This document shows positions 7,272-14,467 of a DNA stretch of 19,856 bases, piece by piece (within the stretch, counting starts at the first letter, position 1; each line of letters starts with the position of its first letter). The notes below the pieces were generated by a model. The model saw nothing but the letters and a program-made list of their open reading frames with translations. It made no database searches and was not told the origin of the DNA. This DNA is from Rhodobacteraceae bacterium UBA7436 (GTDB lineage: Bacteria; Pseudomonadota; Alphaproteobacteria; Rhodobacterales; Rhodobacteraceae): positions 1 through 19,856 of the forward strand of contig DLQI01000005.1 of the NCBI GenBank assembly GCA_002478745.1. The letters are read 5' to 3'. The translations under genes were made by a program, and so were the position numbers.

Positions 7272-8371
7272 TGCATGGCCTTAACTATGGAAGTTCCTGC
7301 ATCTTCGGTGACTTCAAGGTATTGGGCACGATCACCTAGGCTGTCAAACAGTTCTGTGCTCGTACCCGTCATCCATGCTTGGGCCCCAAGAGCTGAAATT
7401 TCATCGTATAAGGCGGCACGGCGATCTGCGTCTAAGTGTGCAGCGACCTCATCAAGCAACAAAAGTGGGGGCGCACCAAAATCATGTTCCAAGGCCCGGG
7501 CATTGGCGAGGATTAGCGAGACAAGCAACGCTTTTTGTTCGCCGGTCGAGCAGTCGCGTGCCGGTACGCCCTTGGCCTTGAAGGTGCCGATTAAGTCTGC
7601 GCGATGTGGTCCAATCAATGTACGACCTGCCGCCAAATCGCGAGGACGATTTTCGGCTAACGCGGTGCAGAGGTCATCGACTGACGTGGGTAAAGGACCG
7701 TCGGCATAAGTCAGTTCAAGGAAAGCATTTGGGAAAGCAGTGACAGCATCTGTTTGGGCTACTTCGATTTGGGCTAACGCTGACAATCTATTATTGTGGA
7801 TCGCCACGCCCGTCTCAGCCATCGTTGTTTCAAGTGCCGTGTACCAATGAGGGTCGCGTACCATGTCTTTTAGCAAACGATTGCGTTCTCGCATCGCCTT
7901 TTCATATGTAAGGGACAGTTCGGCGTGGCGCGGCTCAAAACTAAGGGTCATGCGATCCAAAAAACGCCTGCGTCCCTCTGCGCCCTCGATCCATAGGCGG
8001 TCCATGGAGGGGATCAGCCAAAGAACACGCGCAACGCGGCCCAATCCAATTTGAGGGGCCGTTTTTTCGTCTATACGAAGTTGTCTGGCTGCACCCGCTT
8101 CAGACCAAATATCGATTTCGTGCGTTTGCGTGGGTGCGTGCAGTACCCCACTTATTTTCCATCCCAACGCTTCGGGACGCCGTGCCATGTCTTCAGCGCT
8201 GGCGCGACGAAAGCCGCGACCTGGGGAAAACAGCGAAACAGCTTCTAGAATGTTGGTTTTGCCAGCGCCATTTGGGCCGAATAACGCAACGGGGCGTTTA
8301 TCGACACAAATGCGGGCGATCTTGTGGGATCGAAAATGCGAAACAATTAGCGAAGAAAGGTACAGCGACAT
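7268..8371 (-). CDS. recF: DNA replication and repair protein RecF
   Basis: RecF is an ABC-type SMC-like ATPase that, with RecO and RecR, loads RecA at single-stranded gaps behind stalled forks. It has 367 residues, usual for the family. The Walker A box GPNGAGKTN is at 32-40. The ABC signature STGEQKALLVS begins at about 275 and the Walker B LLLLDEVAAHLD has Asp307/Glu308. A D-loop and switch region follow (TGTS). The start is supported by AAAGG eight bases upstream. It lies 48 bases downstream of dnaN and overlaps the exporter start by four bases, so it is part of the dnaN-recF transcription unit. No key residue is missing. Confidence 0.97.
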   Translation of the reverse strand: MSLYLSSLIVSHFRSHKIARICVDKRPVALFGPNGAGKTNILEAVSLFSPGRGFRRASAEDMARRPEALGWKISGVLHAPTQTHEIDIWSEAGAARQLRIDEKTAPQIGLGRVARVLWLIPSMDRLWIEGAEGRRRFLDRMTLSFEPRHAELSLTYEKAMRERNRLLKDMVRDPHWYTALETTMAETGVAIHNNRLSALAQIEVAQTDAVTAFPNAFLELTYADGPLPTSVDDLCTALAENRPRDLAAGRTLIGPHRADLIGTFKAKGVPARDCSTGEQKALLVSLILANARALEHDFGAPPLLLLDEVAAHLDADRRAALYDEISALGAQAWMTGTSTELFDSLGDRAQYLEVTEDAGTSIVKAMQ

Positions 8372-8419
8372 GTCCGTGACCTTTCTTGCTCCAATAGTAC
8401 TAAAACTGGTTTTGCAGGC

Positions 8420-9538
8420 TTAGACACGCATCGGCATGACGACATAAACTGCGGACAGATCATTGCCTTCGCGCATCAAAGTCGGGTCGCCTGCTGAGTT
8501 GAACATGAAGACAGCATTCTCGCGATCAACTTGGTTTGCGATCTCAAGCAAATACTTGGCGTTAAATCCAATTTCCAAGGGCTCGTCACTATAAGCAACG
8601 GCCAGTTCTTCTTCAGCGGCACCACTGTCCGGTGCGTTGACGGAAAGGATCAAACGATCTTCTTCCAGCTGTAATTTAACAGCGCGTGAGCGTTCCGATG
8701 AAACAGTCGCAACGCGGTCAACGGCTTTTGCAAAATCAGCAGCGTCTACTTCCAACTTACGTGTATTCCCTTGTGGGATGACGCGTGTGTAGTCAGGGAA
8801 TGTGCCGTCGATGACTTTAGAAGTCAGCGTAATGTTTGGCGTTGCAAAGCGAACCTTTGTCTCTGAAACAGAAACGGCAATCATCATATCGTCATCGTCA
8901 AGAAGCTTGCGCATCTCACCAACTGTTTTGCGCGGAACGATGACGCCCGGCATATCTGAAGCGCCTTCAGGTAGGTCCGCATCGATACGGGCAAGACGGT
9001 GTCCATCTGTTGCCACACAGCGAAGTACTTTTCCGCCATCTGACTCAGAAATGTGCATGTAAACACCGTTCAAGTAGTAACGGGTTTCTTCCGTTGAGAT
9101 TGCGAATTTTGATTTATCAAACAAGCGGCGCAGAACAGGCGCGGGAACGCTAAAGTTTGAAGCATATTCCGAAGAGGCCATTACGGGAAAATCTTCGCGT
9201 GGCAAAGTTGCCAGTGAGAAATTTGAGCGGCCCGCTTCAACGGTCAAACGACCGGCTGCACTGTCGGCTGTCAAAGTGACCAATGCGCCGTCTGGCAGTT
9301 TACGTATAATTTCGTGCAGTGTTGTTGCGGACACAGTTGTTGCGCCCGCGCGCTCAACTTGTGCGGGTGATTTGTCAACAGCTTCGACATCAAGGTCGGT
9401 TGCACGGAAGGATACATCTGATCCTTCGGCTTCAATCAAGACGTTCGCAAGGATTGGAATGGTGTTACGGCGTTCAACAACCGACTGCGCTTGAGCCACC
9501 GCTTTTAGCAGATCACTGCGTTCGATACTGATTTTCAT
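8420..9538 (-). CDS. dnaN: DNA polymerase III sliding clamp (beta subunit)
   Basis: The beta clamp is a ring-shaped homodimer that tethers DNA polymerases, ligase, MutS and Hda to DNA. The 372 residues are typical and form three repeated clamp domains of ~120 residues. The N-terminus MKISIERSDLLKAVAQAQSVVERR, the middle segment EETRYYLNGVYMH with VATDGHRLA, and the C-terminus ending YVVMPMRV (the partner-binding pocket Met-Pro-Met-Arg) are all family landmarks. GGAG seven bases before the ATG supports the start. The leader between dnaA and dnaN (132 bases) contains overlapping inverted repeats, described separately. The order dnaA-dnaN-recF is the classical one. Confidence 0.98.
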   Translation of the reverse strand: MKISIERSDLLKAVAQAQSVVERRNTIPILANVLIEAEGSDVSFRATDLDVEAVDKSPAQVERAGATTVSATTLHEIIRKLPDGALVTLTADSAAGRLTVEAGRSNFSLATLPREDFPVMASSEYASNFSVPAPVLRRLFDKSKFAISTEETRYYLNGVYMHISESDGGKVLRCVATDGHRLARIDADLPEGASDMPGVIVPRKTVGEMRKLLDDDDMMIAVSVSETKVRFATPNITLTSKVIDGTFPDYTRVIPQGNTRKLEVDAADFAKAVDRVATVSSERSRAVKLQLEEDRLILSVNAPDSGAAEEELAVAYSDEPLEIGFNAKYLLEIANQVDRENAVFMFNSAGDPTLMREGNDLSAVYVVMPMRV

Positions 9539-9552
9539 ATGGCTTCTCCAAT

Positions 9553-9587
9553 CCCGACTGTCGGGACAGTCAAAATACCCTGTCCCG
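9553..9587 (-). repeat. Overlapping inverted repeats in the dnaN leader
   Basis: Three mutually exclusive dyads share the same bases. One is GACTGTC/GACAGTC, 7 base pairs around a GG centre (9556-9571). Another is CGGGACAG/CTGTCCCG, 8 base pairs with a 10-base loop (9562-9569 with 9580-9587). The third is CCCGA/TCGGG with a 3-base loop (9553-9557 with 9561-9565). The last ends only three bases from the dnaN Shine-Dalgarno (9546-9549). This could be an operator or an RNA switch between two folds. It lacks a T tract and is therefore not a typical terminator. Confidence 0.6.
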
Positions 9588-9670
9588 TCATATTCTCAAG
9601 CGCTTAATTGGTTTTGAGGTGGATTAGCTGGGCCGTCAAGTGAAGCTGCCACATTAGTGGGACTTTTAGA

Positions 9671-11026
9671 TCAAGCTTCGAGTGAACGGCGCAGTAATTC
9701 CAGGTCTTCGGCCATCTGTCCGTCTTGAACTTTTAGCTCTTCAATACGGCGAACACCGTGCATGACTGTTGTGTGATCACGACCACCAAAACGACGTCCG
9801 ATTTCTGGCAACGACCGGCTGGTCATCTTCTTACAAAGATACATTGCAACCTGACGTGGGCGTGCATAGCTGCGCAAACGTTTTGGGCCAATCATATCGC
9901 TGAGGCGAATATTGAAGTGATCGGACACTTTGCGCTGAATTTCTTCGACTGTGATCTTACGCTCAGATGCGCGCAGAACATCGGCCAAGCAATCTTGGGT
10001 TAGTTCCATGTTGATTTCGCGGCCAACAAGCGATGCAAATGCAAATAGACGGGTCAACGCGCCTTCAAGAACACGAACGTTAGTTGAAATGCGGTGCGCA
10101 AGAAACTCGAGCACGCCATCTTCCACTTTCAGGCCCGGATAGTTGGCTTGTTGCATCTCTACCTTGCTTTGCATGATGCCAAGACGCAGTTCGTAGTCTG
10201 TTGGGTGCAGATCGACGACCAAACCACATTGCAGACGTGACTTAACACGATCTTCAAGATCCTTGATCTCGCCTGGTGCACGGTCAGCTGAGATGATGAT
10301 CTGTTTGTTTTGGTCAACAAGTGCGTTGAACGTGTGGAAGAACTCTTCTTGTGTGCTGTCTTTGCCCGCAATGAATTGAACGTCGTCTACCATCAGAACA
10401 TCAACGGAACGAAAGATTTCTTTGAAATCCATCATCTTGCGATCACGCAAGGCTTGCACAAAGCGATACATGAATTGTTCGGCTGAGAGATACAAAACGT
10501 TTAGGTCCGGGCGGCTGGTTTGCAATTCCCAAGCGATCGCATGCATCAGGTGTGTTTTACCAAGCCCAACGCCACCATAAAGGAACAGGGGGTTGAACGT
10601 AACTGGGCCACCCTCAGCAACGCGTTTTGCAGCTGCGTGGGCCAATTCGTTTGGTTTACCAACCACAAAGCTGTCGAACGTAAAACGCTTATCAAGTGGT
10701 GCGGTGTTTAAAGTTGGGCGAGGAGCTGCAACCTTCACAGCTGGTGCAGTCGCGGTTGGAGCACTTGAACGTGATGTTGAAGTGCACGTTGGGACGGCAA
10801 AGCTTAGACGGCAAACAGATGGGTCAACTGTACGTAACTCGTGCAGAATCGCGTCAGAAAAATTTTGGCTTACGTAGTTTCCAAGAAAGTTGGTTGGGAC
10901 GTGGAAGGTTGCAATACCATTTTGCAAGTCACGAAACTTAAGAGGTTCGATCCATGTCTTGAAGTTGTTCTGACCGATTTTTTTGAGCAACTGTTGGTTC
11001 AGTTGTTCCCACTCTTGTTGTGTCAT
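9671..11026 (-). CDS. dnaA: Chromosomal replication initiator DnaA
   Basis: DnaA binds DnaA boxes at oriC, forms an ATP-dependent filament that opens the duplex, and loads the DnaB helicase. From MTQQEWEQLNQQ it has 451 residues. Domain I (about 1-80, helicase/self contacts) includes NFKTWIEPL. A short variable linker rich in Ser/Thr/Ala/Pro spans 81-112. The AAA+ domain has Walker A GGVGLGKT at 151-158 and Walker B LMVDD at 211-215. Domain IV carries the DnaA signature near 389-425 (ARPRQVAMYL, GGRDHTTVMHG), which binds DNA. In-frame ATGs also exist at 11044 and 11086 (471 residues). I prefer 11026 because the family N-terminus begins there, but its Shine-Dalgarno (CGGA) is weak, so the exact start is uncertain. 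Confidence 0.95.
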   Translation of the reverse strand: MTQQEWEQLNQQLLKKIGQNNFKTWIEPLKFRDLQNGIATFHVPTNFLGNYVSQNFSDAILHELRTVDPSVCRLSFAVPTCTSTSRSSAPTATAPAVKVAAPRPTLNTAPLDKRFTFDSFVVGKPNELAHAAAKRVAEGGPVTFNPLFLYGGVGLGKTHLMHAIAWELQTSRPDLNVLYLSAEQFMYRFVQALRDRKMMDFKEIFRSVDVLMVDDVQFIAGKDSTQEEFFHTFNALVDQNKQIIISADRAPGEIKDLEDRVKSRLQCGLVVDLHPTDYELRLGIMQSKVEMQQANYPGLKVEDGVLEFLAHRISTNVRVLEGALTRLFAFASLVGREINMELTQDCLADVLRASERKITVEEIQRKVSDHFNIRLSDMIGPKRLRSYARPRQVAMYLCKKMTSRSLPEIGRRFGGRDHTTVMHGVRRIEELKVQDGQMAEDLELLRRSLEA

Positions 11027-11280
11027 ATTCCGCGTACCATTCATTCTTGTATTTTTACCAAACGCGCGACTTTTCGCATTCAGCATTTTTACAATTCACT
11101 TAGCCAATGGGCGAGAGAATTGGCTCTGTTCCCAATAGAAAACAGCTCCTCTCGTTTGGTTTTTGACAGATAGGGTTTGTACCTAGCAAAATCACGGCAG
11201 TGATATCTAACTAAATTTCATCCCGTTCCGTAGACCAATATATCAGACAGGCTCACATTGCCTCAGCAATGCTAAGCAGA

Positions 11281-11309
11281 AATAGAATCAACGCATGGCG
11301 TTTTTTCAA
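11281..11309 (-). promoter_or_regulatory. Candidate dnaA promoter overlapping a GANTC site
   Basis: On the - strand TTGAAA (11309-11304) is followed by 17 bases and TCTATT (11286-11281), giving nine of twelve consensus matches. A GANTC site (11285-11289) overlaps the -10 box, the arrangement reported for methylation-controlled (CcrM/GcrA) promoters in alphaproteobacteria. The resulting leader to the dnaA ATG would be ~250 bases, which is long, so another promoter nearer the gene is possible. Confidence 0.35.
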
Positions 11310-11316
11310 CTTTCAG

Positions 11317-11346
11317 CCCAACGGTTTCGTCCCAGAAACTGTTGGG
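11317..11346 (+). repeat. Near-perfect 12-base-pair inverted repeat upstream of dnaA
   Basis: CCCAACGGTTTC (11317-11328) and GAAACTGTTGGG (11335-11346) flank the loop GTCCCA. Eleven pairs are Watson-Crick and one is G-T. It lies just upstream of the candidate dnaA promoter and has no T tract on either strand, so a protein-binding operator is more likely than a terminator. Confidence 0.55.
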
Positions 11347-11489
11347 TTTGAACTATCCCCCAGTGGGCGAAGTGAATCGCTTGAGACAGTGGTAACAAGT
11401 TCGAGAGTGGTGCGGCAACAGAACTTCATTGTTGACTCAGTGATTCCACAAAAAGAATCGAATGGGCCGTTTTTTGGGCACTAAAAACG

Positions 11490-11516
11490 AAAAAAGGCAC
11501 CGCCGTAAGCGATGCC
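11490..11516 (-). terminator. Rho-independent terminator of rpsT
   Basis: On the - strand GGCATCGC (11516-11509), the loop TTACG and GCGGTGCC (11503-11496) form an 8-pair stem with one G-U. Six T residues follow (11495-11490). It begins 24 bases after the rpsT stop codon. The wobble pair is only possible on this strand, which fixes the direction. It separates rpsT from dnaA. Confidence 0.85.
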
Positions 11517-11540
11517 TTTTTCACAATAATTCTGAGCGGT

Positions 11541-11804
11541 TTAAGCGATTGCTTTAACACGTGCAGACAGGCGCGAAATTTTACGCGACACTGTGTTCTT
11601 GTGGAAAATACCTTTGGTCACACCGCGCATCAGCTCAGGCTGTGCTGCACGAAGTGCTGCAGTTGATGCTTCTTTGTCACCAGATTCGATGGCTTCTTCG
11701 ACAGCACGCAGGAATGTTTTGATGCGCGAGCGACGCGCTTTGTTTATAGCAGCACGACGTTCGTTTTGACGTGCGCGTTTCTTGGCTTGAGGCGTATTTG
11801 CCAT
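11541..11804 (-). CDS. rpsT: 30S ribosomal protein S20
   Basis: S20 binds the 5' domain and helix 44 of 16S rRNA early in small-subunit assembly. The 87 residues are typical. The very basic N-terminus MANTPQAKKRARQNERRAAINKARRS and the C-terminal KGIFHKNTVSRKISRLSARVKAI are clear family features of this all-helical protein. The gene sits between enoyl-CoA hydratase and dnaA with its own strong terminator. A small hairpin CAGCT-AAA-AGCTG (11844-11856) lies in its leader. S20 represses its own translation in E. coli; whether this hairpin does so here is not known. Confidence 0.98.
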   Translation of the reverse strand: MANTPQAKKRARQNERRAAINKARRSRIKTFLRAVEEAIESGDKEASTAALRAAQPELMRGVTKGIFHKNTVSRKISRLSARVKAIA

Positions 11805-11869
11805 ATTATCTCGTCCCGTTTCATGTTCGGTGCGGTAGTTTTACAGCTAAAAGCTGCGGTGAAGTCGCG

Positions 11870-11898
11870 TACTTAGGCCTGAAGGGGCTATGAGTCAA
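11870..11898 (-). promoter_or_regulatory. Weak candidate promoter for rpsT
   Basis: On the - strand TTGACT (11898-11893) matches the -35 consensus at five of six positions. After 17 bases comes TAAGTA, a poor -10. A GANTC site (11892-11896) overlaps the -35 box. Alphaproteobacterial promoters often have a strong -35 and a loose -10, so it remains possible. Confidence 0.3.
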
Positions 11899-11911
11899 TC
11901 AATGATTGGCT

Positions 11912-12688
11912 TTACTTGTCGCGGAACTGTGCTTCGCGTTTTTCTAGGAATGCTGACATGCCTTCAGATTGATCCTCGGTCGCGAAAAGTGCGTGGAAAA
12001 CGCGGCGCTCAAACAACAGCCCCTCGTTTAGGGAAACCTCATAGGAGCGATTTACCGATTCCTTAACTGCCATAGTCGAAAGAATCGATTTTTCTGAGAT
12101 TTTTTGAGCTGCGCCCAGCGCTTCTTCGATCAAACGCTTAACTGGAACAACACGGCTAACTAAACCGCTACGTTCTGCTTCGTCCGCATCCATGAAGCGC
12201 CCAGTTAGGTTCATATCCATTGCTTTGGATTTGCCAACAAAACGAGTCAAACGTTGTGTGCCGCCAATGCCAGCCATGACACCCAGGTTGATTTCGGGCT
12301 GGCCGAATTTGGCAGTCTCAGAGCAGATAATGAAATCGCACATCATTGCCAATTCAGCACCACCGCCCAATGCATATCCGGATACGGCCGCGATAATTGG
12401 CTTGCGCACACGCAAAATTTGATCGGTCTCTGGAGTAAATAGGTCCGTGGTAAACGCTTCGACAAATGTCATTTCGCGCATCATTGCGATGTCGGCACCA
12501 GCGGCAAACGCCTTTTCGGAACCTGTCAGCACAATGCAACGCACCTTGTCGTTCGCTTGGCAGGCGGTCATCGCATCGGCCAATTCTCCCAACAACTGCG
12601 CGTTCAAAGCATTTAGCGCATCAGGGCGGTTTAGCGTGATAAGTGCGACGTGGTTCTCAACATCAACAATGATGGTTTCATATGCCAT
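11912..12688 (-). CDS. Enoyl-CoA hydratase (crotonase family)
   Basis: The predicted reaction is hydration of trans-2-enoyl-CoA to (S)-3-hydroxyacyl-CoA in fatty-acid or related acyl-CoA oxidation. The 258 residues equal the usual length of stand-alone hydratases. The crotonase fold is shown by LNRPDALNAL near 19-28, by the first oxyanion-hole segment FAAGADI (61-67) and by GYALGGGAELAMMCD (104-118). Glu112 and Glu132 (FGQPEINLGVMAG) correspond to the catalytic pair known from rat mitochondrial hydratase (Glu144/Glu164), which argues for true hydratase activity. The gene lies between mutM and rpsT on the same strand, 62 bases after mutM, with no functional link evident. The preferred chain length cannot be told. 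Confidence 0.92.
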   Translation of the reverse strand: MAYETIIVDVENHVALITLNRPDALNALNAQLLGELADAMTACQANDKVRCIVLTGSEKAFAAGADIAMMREMTFVEAFTTDLFTPETDQILRVRKPIIAAVSGYALGGGAELAMMCDFIICSETAKFGQPEINLGVMAGIGGTQRLTRFVGKSKAMDMNLTGRFMDADEAERSGLVSRVVPVKRLIEEALGAAQKISEKSILSTMAVKESVNRSYEVSLNEGLLFERRVFHALFATEDQSEGMSAFLEKREAQFRDK

Positions 12689-12750
12689 TTAGGTTCTTTC
12701 GTTTTACCAGTCAGAACTGATTTAGTACCACGGCTGAAGTTCGTTTCAAG

Positions 12751-13602
12751 CTAAGTTTGGCAAGTGGGGCAATGGAACGATGATCTACCAGACTGAACAA
12801 TCCGTTCAATTGCATTTGTGCAACCTTCTGTGCGGCACGGTTCGCCCTCGCGCCCATAAACGTCAAAAGAATGCTGAAAATATCCAAGCTCTCCATCCGC
12901 TTGGCGGAAATCTTTCAGGGAGGACCCGCCTGCTTCAATCGCTTCAGATAAGACATCACGGATGATTGGAACCAGCGATCTGACCCGTGGTTTTATTAGG
13001 TCTTTTGCAAGCCGTGTGGGCGAGATGCCTGCGCGAAAAAGCGCTTCACAGACGTATATGTTGCCTAAGCCGCAGACGATTCCCTGATCCAGGAGTGCAG
13101 ATTTGACCGGTGATTTCTTGTTTTTGAAGGCTGTGATTAAGACTGAGTCGTTAAAATCGTTCCCAAGGGGTTCAGGGCCCAGCGCTGCCAGCAATTTGTG
13201 TTTTTCAGCGGTTGCAGTGTCCAATAAATCCATCGCGCCGAAGCGACGTGGATCGTTAAAAGTCACGCGTGATCCGTTGCTCATGTGAAAGACCACGTGA
13301 TCGTGTTTTTCGGGTGCTGGGTGTTCGTGCACAAATTGCCCCAATGGATCACCAGAAATCAGCATACGGCCGGACATGCCCAAGTGGATTAGCAATGTTT
13401 CACCACTGCTCAGGTCTGCCAGTACGTATTTCGAACGTCTGCGCAGCCTCAAAACGGTCTTACCAGTCAGGCGTTCTGACATATTGTCAGGAAATGGCCA
13501 GCGTAGATCAGGACGGTTTACATCCGCCTGAACGATAACCTGTCCTTCCATAGCTGGTGTTAAACCGCGCCGGACTGTCTCAACCTCTGGAAGTTCGGGC
13601 AT
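12751..13602 (-). CDS. mutM: Formamidopyrimidine-DNA glycosylase (Fpg)
   Basis: MutM removes 8-oxoguanine and formamidopyrimidines from DNA and cleaves the abasic site by beta/delta elimination. I chose the ATG at 13602, 15 codons inside the longest frame, because the active-site proline must follow the initiator Met: the mature protein begins PELPEVETV with the catalytic Pro and Glu. It has 283 residues. Lys58 (RRSKYVLADL) and the helix-two-turns-helix segment CGLGNIYVCEALFRAGI are present. The C-terminal zinc finger has Cys256, Cys261, Cys278 and Cys281. It is divergent from ubiE with 111 bases between the starts, a neighbourhood common in alphaproteobacteria. Confidence 0.96.
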   Translation of the reverse strand: MPELPEVETVRRGLTPAMEGQVIVQADVNRPDLRWPFPDNMSERLTGKTVLRLRRRSKYVLADLSSGETLLIHLGMSGRMLISGDPLGQFVHEHPAPEKHDHVVFHMSNGSRVTFNDPRRFGAMDLLDTATAEKHKLLAALGPEPLGNDFNDSVLITAFKNKKSPVKSALLDQGIVCGLGNIYVCEALFRAGISPTRLAKDLIKPRVRSLVPIIRDVLSEAIEAGGSSLKDFRQADGELGYFQHSFDVYGREGEPCRTEGCTNAIERIVQSGRSSFHCPTCQT

Positions 13603-13656
13603 TGGATGCTCACTTTTGTTAATGGCGCAGGTCGATGACTGTGACAAAGGGGTGTA

Positions 13657-13684
13657 TTGTGCGTAGCCCCCAGCCCCTTATAAC
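13657..13684 (+). promoter_or_regulatory. Candidate promoter of ubiE-ubiB
   Basis: TTGTGC, 16 bases, then TATAAC (five of six matches to the -10 consensus) ends 29 bases before the ubiE ATG. AAGGA lies between it and the start. The -35 matches only three positions. Confidence 0.4.
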
Positions 13685-13713
13685 AAGCGCATATTGTAAG
13701 GACGACAAGACCT

Positions 13714-14466
13714 ATGACTCAAGATAGCGCAAATACCACACATTTCGGCTTTGAAACCGTACCCGAAGGCGAAAAAGCTGGTCGCGTACAGGGCGTGTTC
13801 AACTCTGTTGCTAGTAATTATGACATTATGAACGACGTCATGAGCATGGGCATCCACCGCATTTGGAAAAATGCGATGATGGATTGGTTGGCCCCGCGCA
13901 GTGGTCAAAAGCTATTGGATGTTGCTGGTGGTACCGGTGATGTGTCGTTCAAATTTCTAGAGCGTGCTGGAAGCGGTCATGCGACAGTTCTCGATCTGAC
14001 AGAACCTATGTTGATCGAGGGACGCAAACGGGCCGAGGCCGAAAGCATGCAAGACAACCTTGATTGGGTTGTGGGCGATGCGATGGCATTACCGTTTGAG
14101 GACAACAGTTTTGATGTGTATACAATCAGCTTTGGCATTCGTAACGTGACCCGCCCACAGGATGCGCTGAACGAAGCGTATCGAGTGCTGCGCCCGGGTG
14201 GTCGTTTGATGGTTTTGGAATTCAGCCAACTGCCGAATGCAGCAATGCAAAAAGCTTATGATCTGTATTCATTCAATGTGATCCCCAAGATGGGAAAAAT
14301 GATCGCCAACGATAGTGAAAGCTATCAGTATTTGGTCGAATCAATTCGTAACTTTCCAGATCAAGAAACATTTCTGGAAATGTTGCGCGTCGCTGGTTTC
14401 GCAAATGCGAAGTACCGCAATATGACTATGGGAATTGCAGCACTGCATTCAGGATGGAAAATCTAA
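13714..14466 (+). CDS. ubiE: Demethylmenaquinone/2-polyprenyl-6-methoxy-1,4-benzoquinol C-methyltransferase
   Basis: UbiE transfers a methyl group from S-adenosylmethionine to C2 of the benzoquinol ring in ubiquinone synthesis (and makes menaquinone where that is present). The protein has 250 residues, the usual length. The N-terminal VFNSVASNYDIMNDVMSMGIHRIWK is the family signature. SAM-binding motif I is LLDVAGGTGD at 67-76. The post-motifs include the conserved FGIRNVTRPQDAL and VLRPGGRLMVLEFS. AAGGA lies 11 bases before the ATG. ubiB starts one base after its stop, so the two are co-transcribed and probably translationally coupled. Confidence 0.97.
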   Translation: MTQDSANTTHFGFETVPEGEKAGRVQGVFNSVASNYDIMNDVMSMGIHRIWKNAMMDWLAPRSGQKLLDVAGGTGDVSFKFLERAGSGHATVLDLTEPMLIEGRKRAEAESMQDNLDWVVGDAMALPFEDNSFDVYTISFGIRNVTRPQDALNEAYRVLRPGGRLMVLEFSQLPNAAMQKAYDLYSFNVIPKMGKMIANDSESYQYLVESIRNFPDQETFLEMLRVAGFANAKYRNMTMGIAALHSGWKI

Positions 14467-14467
14467 T

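Larger units (their letters stand above)
11027..11487. promoter_or_regulatory. dnaA upstream region: non-coding, with GANTC sites and inverted repeats
   Basis: No credible gene lies between dnaA and the rpsT terminator. The stretch holds five GANTC sites (11285, 11374, 11434, 11442 and 11455), a candidate promoter (11281-11309) and a 30-base inverted repeat (11317-11346). There is also an AGCCAAT/ATTGGCT dyad near 11102-11126 and a strong AGGAG (11150-11146) in the dnaA leader. I saw no cluster of TTATCCACA-like DnaA boxes and no marked AT-rich block, so I do not call it oriC. Confidence 0.6.

Noticed and set aside
11163..11192. TTGACA on the + strand followed 18 bases later by CAAAAT as a promoter
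   Set aside because: No + strand gene follows before the rpsT block, and the -10 is poor; probably chance.
11027..11487. Possible origin of replication beside dnaA
   Set aside because: Reading both strands I found no cluster of DnaA boxes close to TTATCCACA (best matches have several mismatches) and no clear AT-rich unwinding block. In several alphaproteobacteria the origin lies near hemE instead of dnaA.
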